NCBI GenBank assembly: GCA_035575515.1
Contig: DATLXU010000052.1
Coordinates: forward strand, 1 to 24,570
Direction: 5' to 3'
From: DATLXU01 sp035575515
Lineage (GTDB): Bacteria; Acidobacteriota; Blastocatellia; UBA7656
DNA length: 24,570 bases
Shown here one piece after another: positions 22,417-24,570 of this stretch; position 1 is the first letter of the stretch, and every line of letters starts with the position of its first letter. Below the pieces are notes generated by a model. It had not been told where the DNA came from. It was given only the letters and a program-made list of their open reading frames with translations, and ran no database searches. Both the position numbers and the translations under genes were made by a program.

Positions 22417-23267
22417 CAAATAGCCCCCAGTTCGATTGTCTGGACCGACTCAAGCGGTCGTCCTAAGAATAACTCCGCGACGCGGCGAAAGCGAGCCGCT
22501 GAATCTGTAACATAAAACTCCTCCGTGCGCGGCTCGGCGCTTTGCCTTAACAAGCTCTGCTCTTCAAGCAATCGCGCGACTTCATCGGCCACGGCTTCGC
22601 CCGAATCGATATAGCTTATGTGATCGCCCATCACCTCCTCAATCACGGGCCGCAGTATCGGGTAATGTGTGCAGCCTAAGACGAGCGCGTCAACGCGGCT
22701 CACACGCAGGTCGGCCAGGTACTCTTCGGCGACCTGCCGTGTGACTGGATGATTAATCCAGCCTTCTTCCGCTAGCGGAACGAACAGCGGACACGCGCGA
22801 GAGATAATCTCAAGCCCGCTTTTCATCGCAAGCATCGCGCGCTCGTAAGCTCCGCTTGCGACCGTCGCTTCGGTTGCGATGACCCCGATGTAGCCCGTTC
22901 GGGTTTGTTCAATTGCGCGGCGCGCGCCCGGACGAATCACGCCGAGGATGGGAATGTCGAATCGCTCTCTGAGATGACTGGCCGCGAGCGCCGACGCGGT
23001 GTTGCACGCGATGACGATTGCCTTGACGTTCTTCGAGAGTATGAAATTCGCGTCTTCGACAGCGTACCGCTGCACGGTTTCAACTGAGCGAGTGCCGTAA
23101 GGGATGCGCGCCGTGTCGCCGAGATAAATCAGGCTCTCGCGCGGCAGCCGCCGCTCGATTGCGCGAAAGACCGTCAGTCCTCCGACTCCCGAATCGAATA
23201 TGCCGATTGGCGCTTCTGAGTTTTGGGTTTTGGATTCTGGATTCTGGATTTTTGATGCATCCGGCAT
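22416..23267 (-). CDS. murI: glutamate racemase
   Basis: 283 residues. It makes D-glutamate for peptidoglycan (EC 5.1.1.3) in the cytoplasm. Both catalytic cysteines are present: C88 in IVIACNTAS and C199 in LVLGCTHYPIL, with IGIFDSGVGGLTV (about 21-33) and YLGDTARIPYG (about 48-58) as further signatures. The conserved fold starts near residue 19. The preceding 18 residues (PDASKIQNPESKTQNSEA) are translated from an AATCC(A/G)AAACCC-type repeat, and no alternative ATG lies after it. AAGGAGAG is 14 nt upstream, slightly far. The gene is followed by rph with a one-base overlap and preceded by a coiled-coil gene on the same strand. Confidence 0.95.
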   Translation of the reverse strand: MPDASKIQNPESKTQNSEAPIGIFDSGVGGLTVFRAIERRLPRESLIYLGDTARIPYGTRSVETVQRYAVEDANFILSKNVKAIVIACNTASALAASHLRERFDIPILGVIRPGARRAIEQTRTGYIGVIATEATVASGAYERAMLAMKSGLEIISRACPLFVPLAEEGWINHPVTRQVAEEYLADLRVSRVDALVLGCTHYPILRPVIEEVMGDHISYIDSGEAVADEVARLLEEQSLLRQSAEPRTEEFYVTDSAARFRRVAELFLGRPLESVQTIELGAI

Positions 23268-23316
23268 ATCTATACTTTGAACTCTCCTTCAATACTAAAA
23301 TCCAAAATCCAAAATC
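23221..23316. repeat. inverted AATCC-AAAATCC repeat spanning the murI start
   Basis: On the + strand, 23221-23253 reads as repeated TTTTGG/GGATTCT units, and 23297-23316 reads AAAATCCAAAATCCAAAATC, its inverse. The two arms lie either side of the murI Shine-Dalgarno sequence and start codon, so in the mRNA these would sit in the loop of a long imperfect hairpin. Confidence 0.7.
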
Positions 23317-23319
23317 GGC

Positions 23320-23727
23320 TCAATGTCCGCGAGGATGGCGGGCTTTGCCCTGAAGGATTGCCGACAGCCGTTCAAGCTCATCTTCGGCCTCTTCGAGCAT
23401 CTCCTGAAGGCTGTCGGCTTCAAAGGAAAGAAGCGACGATTCGCGGCCCGATTGTGCTATCTCGCGCCCTATGTCCTGCATCTCCTGTTCGAGCGCGTGA
23501 AGCTCTGTCATTGTTGTCATCAGATTCGTGAAGTGCTCGCACAGCAGATCAACCGAAGCGCGCATAGCGGTCGTGCGATTGCCAGAGGCAATGAGCGCGG
23601 CGCGCAGCTTATCAAGCCGCGCGAGCATGGCTGCGCGACTGTCTTCGAGTTCCTCTATTTCATGTGAAAGTTCGGCGAGCCGCATCGCGGCTGCCTCAGT
23701 ATTGCGTGGGTCGTTTATTGATTTCAC
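23320..23727 (-). CDS. small coiled-coil protein of unknown function
   Basis: 135 residues from a GTG at 23727 (GGACCAGAGAG upstream); an ATG at 23685 is a possible later start. There is no signal peptide or membrane helix. Nearly all of it is predicted by eye to be helical with heptad spacing: RLAELSHEIEELEDSRAAML (about 16-35), the middle ASVDLLCEHFTNLMTTMTELHALEQEM, and EADSLQEMLEEAEDELERLSAIL near the end. It is acidic overall with a short basic tail (QGKARHPRGH). I do not recognise a family. It precedes murI by 52 bases on the same strand, with the inverted repeat in the gap, and follows the tmRNA gene. Confidence 0.65.
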   Translation of the reverse strand: MKSINDPRNTEAAAMRLAELSHEIEELEDSRAAMLARLDKLRAALIASGNRTTAMRASVDLLCEHFTNLMTTMTELHALEQEMQDIGREIAQSGRESSLLSFEADSLQEMLEEAEDELERLSAILQGKARHPRGH

Positions 23728-23824
23728 TCTCTGGTCCTAACGCGATGGGCGGACGCTCTGCCATCAAAACTTCGGCAACCCGCCCGCCCATATTCGTTTA
23801 TAAGATTCGAGTCACAATAATCAG

Positions 23825-24178
23825 TGGAGGTGGAGAGAATCGAACTCTCGTCCGAAGGTCTTCAGCGATGAACTCTACATACGTAGTTGCTTCCCAGTTG
23901 ATTCGCCCGCCGCGACCGTTGGAAGCAACTAAGCATCGCGCCGGACTAGCCCAGATTGATCTTACCCGCCGGACTACTGAGCCGAAGTCCATTGGGGCAG
24001 CCTGCTGAAGTTGCGCCCCGCCTGAACCGCAGGCGATTTCAGGAGAGACGTGGCCGACTATTAAGCGGCCAAAGCAAGTTCGCTATTCGCGATTATGTTT
24101 TCCACGCTTTTAACGCGGTGCATGGGCCGCGGTATGCATTCACCGCCTCGGAGTCCCCCGTCGAAACCTGGCACCCCC
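23825..24178 (-). ncRNA. ssrA: transfer-messenger RNA (tmRNA)
   Basis: Rescues ribosomes stalled on broken mRNAs and tags the product for proteolysis. The 5' end GGGGGTGCCAGGTTTCGACG (from 24178) matches the tmRNA signature. The acceptor stem pairs GGGGGTG with CACCTCC (23832-23826), and A at 23825 is the discriminator. The T arm GAGAG-TTCGATT-CTCTC is intact. The CCA end is not encoded: the next bases are CTG. The tag frame at 24090-24061 reads GCG AAT AGC GAA CTT GCT TTG GCC GCT TAA, giving ANSELALAA, preceded by ATAATC just like the resume site in E. coli (ATAGTC). Length is about 354 nt. No smpB is in the window. Confidence 0.96.
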
Positions 24179-24189
24179 AAGCAAGTATT

Positions 24190-24219
24190 AGTTTATCAAA
24201 GGCAAACTGCGAGGGTCAA
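24190..24219 (-). promoter_or_regulatory. probable promoter of ssrA
   Basis: On the minus strand TTGACC (24219-24214) is followed by GATAAA at a 16-nt spacing (24197-24192) or TAAACT at 18 nt (24195-24190). Transcription would start a few bases before the mature tmRNA end, leaving a short leader for RNase P to remove. Confidence 0.55.
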
Positions 24220-24354
24220 GAAATGCGCCATTCTGCGGAAAGATGCACCTTTGTGTGAATTCTCAAGCAGACACGAAACACGGAGAGGCGGATTTGATTG
24301 ATGACTGTTTGCGCTTCAACAGGGCGATTGATAGACTGAATCAGGGAAGAGTTG

Positions 24355-24570
24355 ATGACCAGAGCGCGCGCGGGACAGCAAAAGGCAAACGATAACCTGC
24401 ACGACGGCGTTGTGCGGCGAGGATTCGGACTTAAAGGCGAGATTCGACCGTCACTCATCGCTGATTATCACAGCAATCTCGTTGACAGGATCAAGAGCGA
24501 AGGCAACCGGCTCACGGTCGGGCGGCTTACTTTTCGACTCGCAGAAGAATTCGGCTTTTGTTACGGCGTT
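24355..24570 (+). CDS. ispH: 4-hydroxy-3-methylbut-2-enyl diphosphate reductase, N-terminal part (cut by window)
   Basis: Only the first 72 codons are in the window. The last step of the MEP pathway, giving IPP and DMAPP, uses a 4Fe-4S enzyme (EC 1.17.7.4). The segment LTVGRLTFRLAEEFGFCYGV carries the first cluster cysteine (C69) in the GFCxGV context. The roughly 50-residue lead before it, with FGLKGEIRPSLIADYHSNLVDRIKSEG, resembles the longer IspH type of plants and cyanobacteria rather than the short E. coli type, whose Cys is near residue 12. GGGAAGAG precedes the ATG. It is divergent from ssrA, with the shared region 24179-24354 holding both promoters. The identity is from this short piece, so moderately sure. 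Confidence 0.85.
   Translation, partial: MTRARAGQQKANDNLHDGVVRRGFGLKGEIRPSLIADYHSNLVDRIKSEGNRLTVGRLTFRLAEEFGFCYGV

Overview
The window looks like a chromosomal piece of an Acidobacteriota genome, possibly class Blastocatellia. The clues are an Oar-like TonB-dependent receptor with an N-terminal carboxypeptidase-regulatory-like domain, a secreted VWA-like protein with the leader segment typical of the acidobacterial VWFA-related family, a membrane-anchored TPR-CHAT protein, and several intergenic inverted-repeat tracts. This assignment is from protein style only. I see no insertion sequence, prophage, CRISPR array or rRNA gene.

Left part (1-9000, + strand): a non-coding stretch, an outer-membrane receptor with a strong terminator, a secreted LEA-like repeat protein with its own terminator, a small hairpin-rich repeat, then an efflux operon. 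The operon is a TetR repressor, an HlyD membrane-fusion protein, an ABC ATPase and an ABC-2 permease, in the same order as E. coli ybiH-ybhGFSR but with one permease and a single-domain ATPase. A 26-bp perfect palindrome overlaps the -10 box of its promoter.

Middle (9000-17712): on the minus strand, a secreted VWA-like protein followed by a SprT-like zinc metallopeptidase, with terminators downstream. One of these terminators has no annotated gene and points to a small RNA or tiny peptide gene. Divergent from the VWA gene is galT, ending in a 52-bp perfect palindrome. Next come an 1121-residue TPR-CHAT putative protease and, after a structured leader, a 227-residue protein of unknown family. 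This pair is the best candidate for an undescribed system.

Right part (17786-24178, minus strand): reading in the direction of transcription, tmRNA (ssrA, tag ANSELALAA), a coiled-coil protein, glutamate racemase (murI), RNase PH (rph), a small secreted protein, an EF-G paralogue and an iPGM-like metalloenzyme. These are mostly housekeeping genes (ribosome rescue, cell wall, RNA processing, translation). The 5' end of ispH (isoprenoid synthesis, MEP pathway) begins on the + strand at the right edge and is cut by the window.

A recurring theme is that intergenic gaps hold short inverted repeats of the form GTCAGTGGTC / GACCACTGAC or runs of AATCC(A)AAAATCC. One copy supplies the coding sequence for the N-terminus of MurI.
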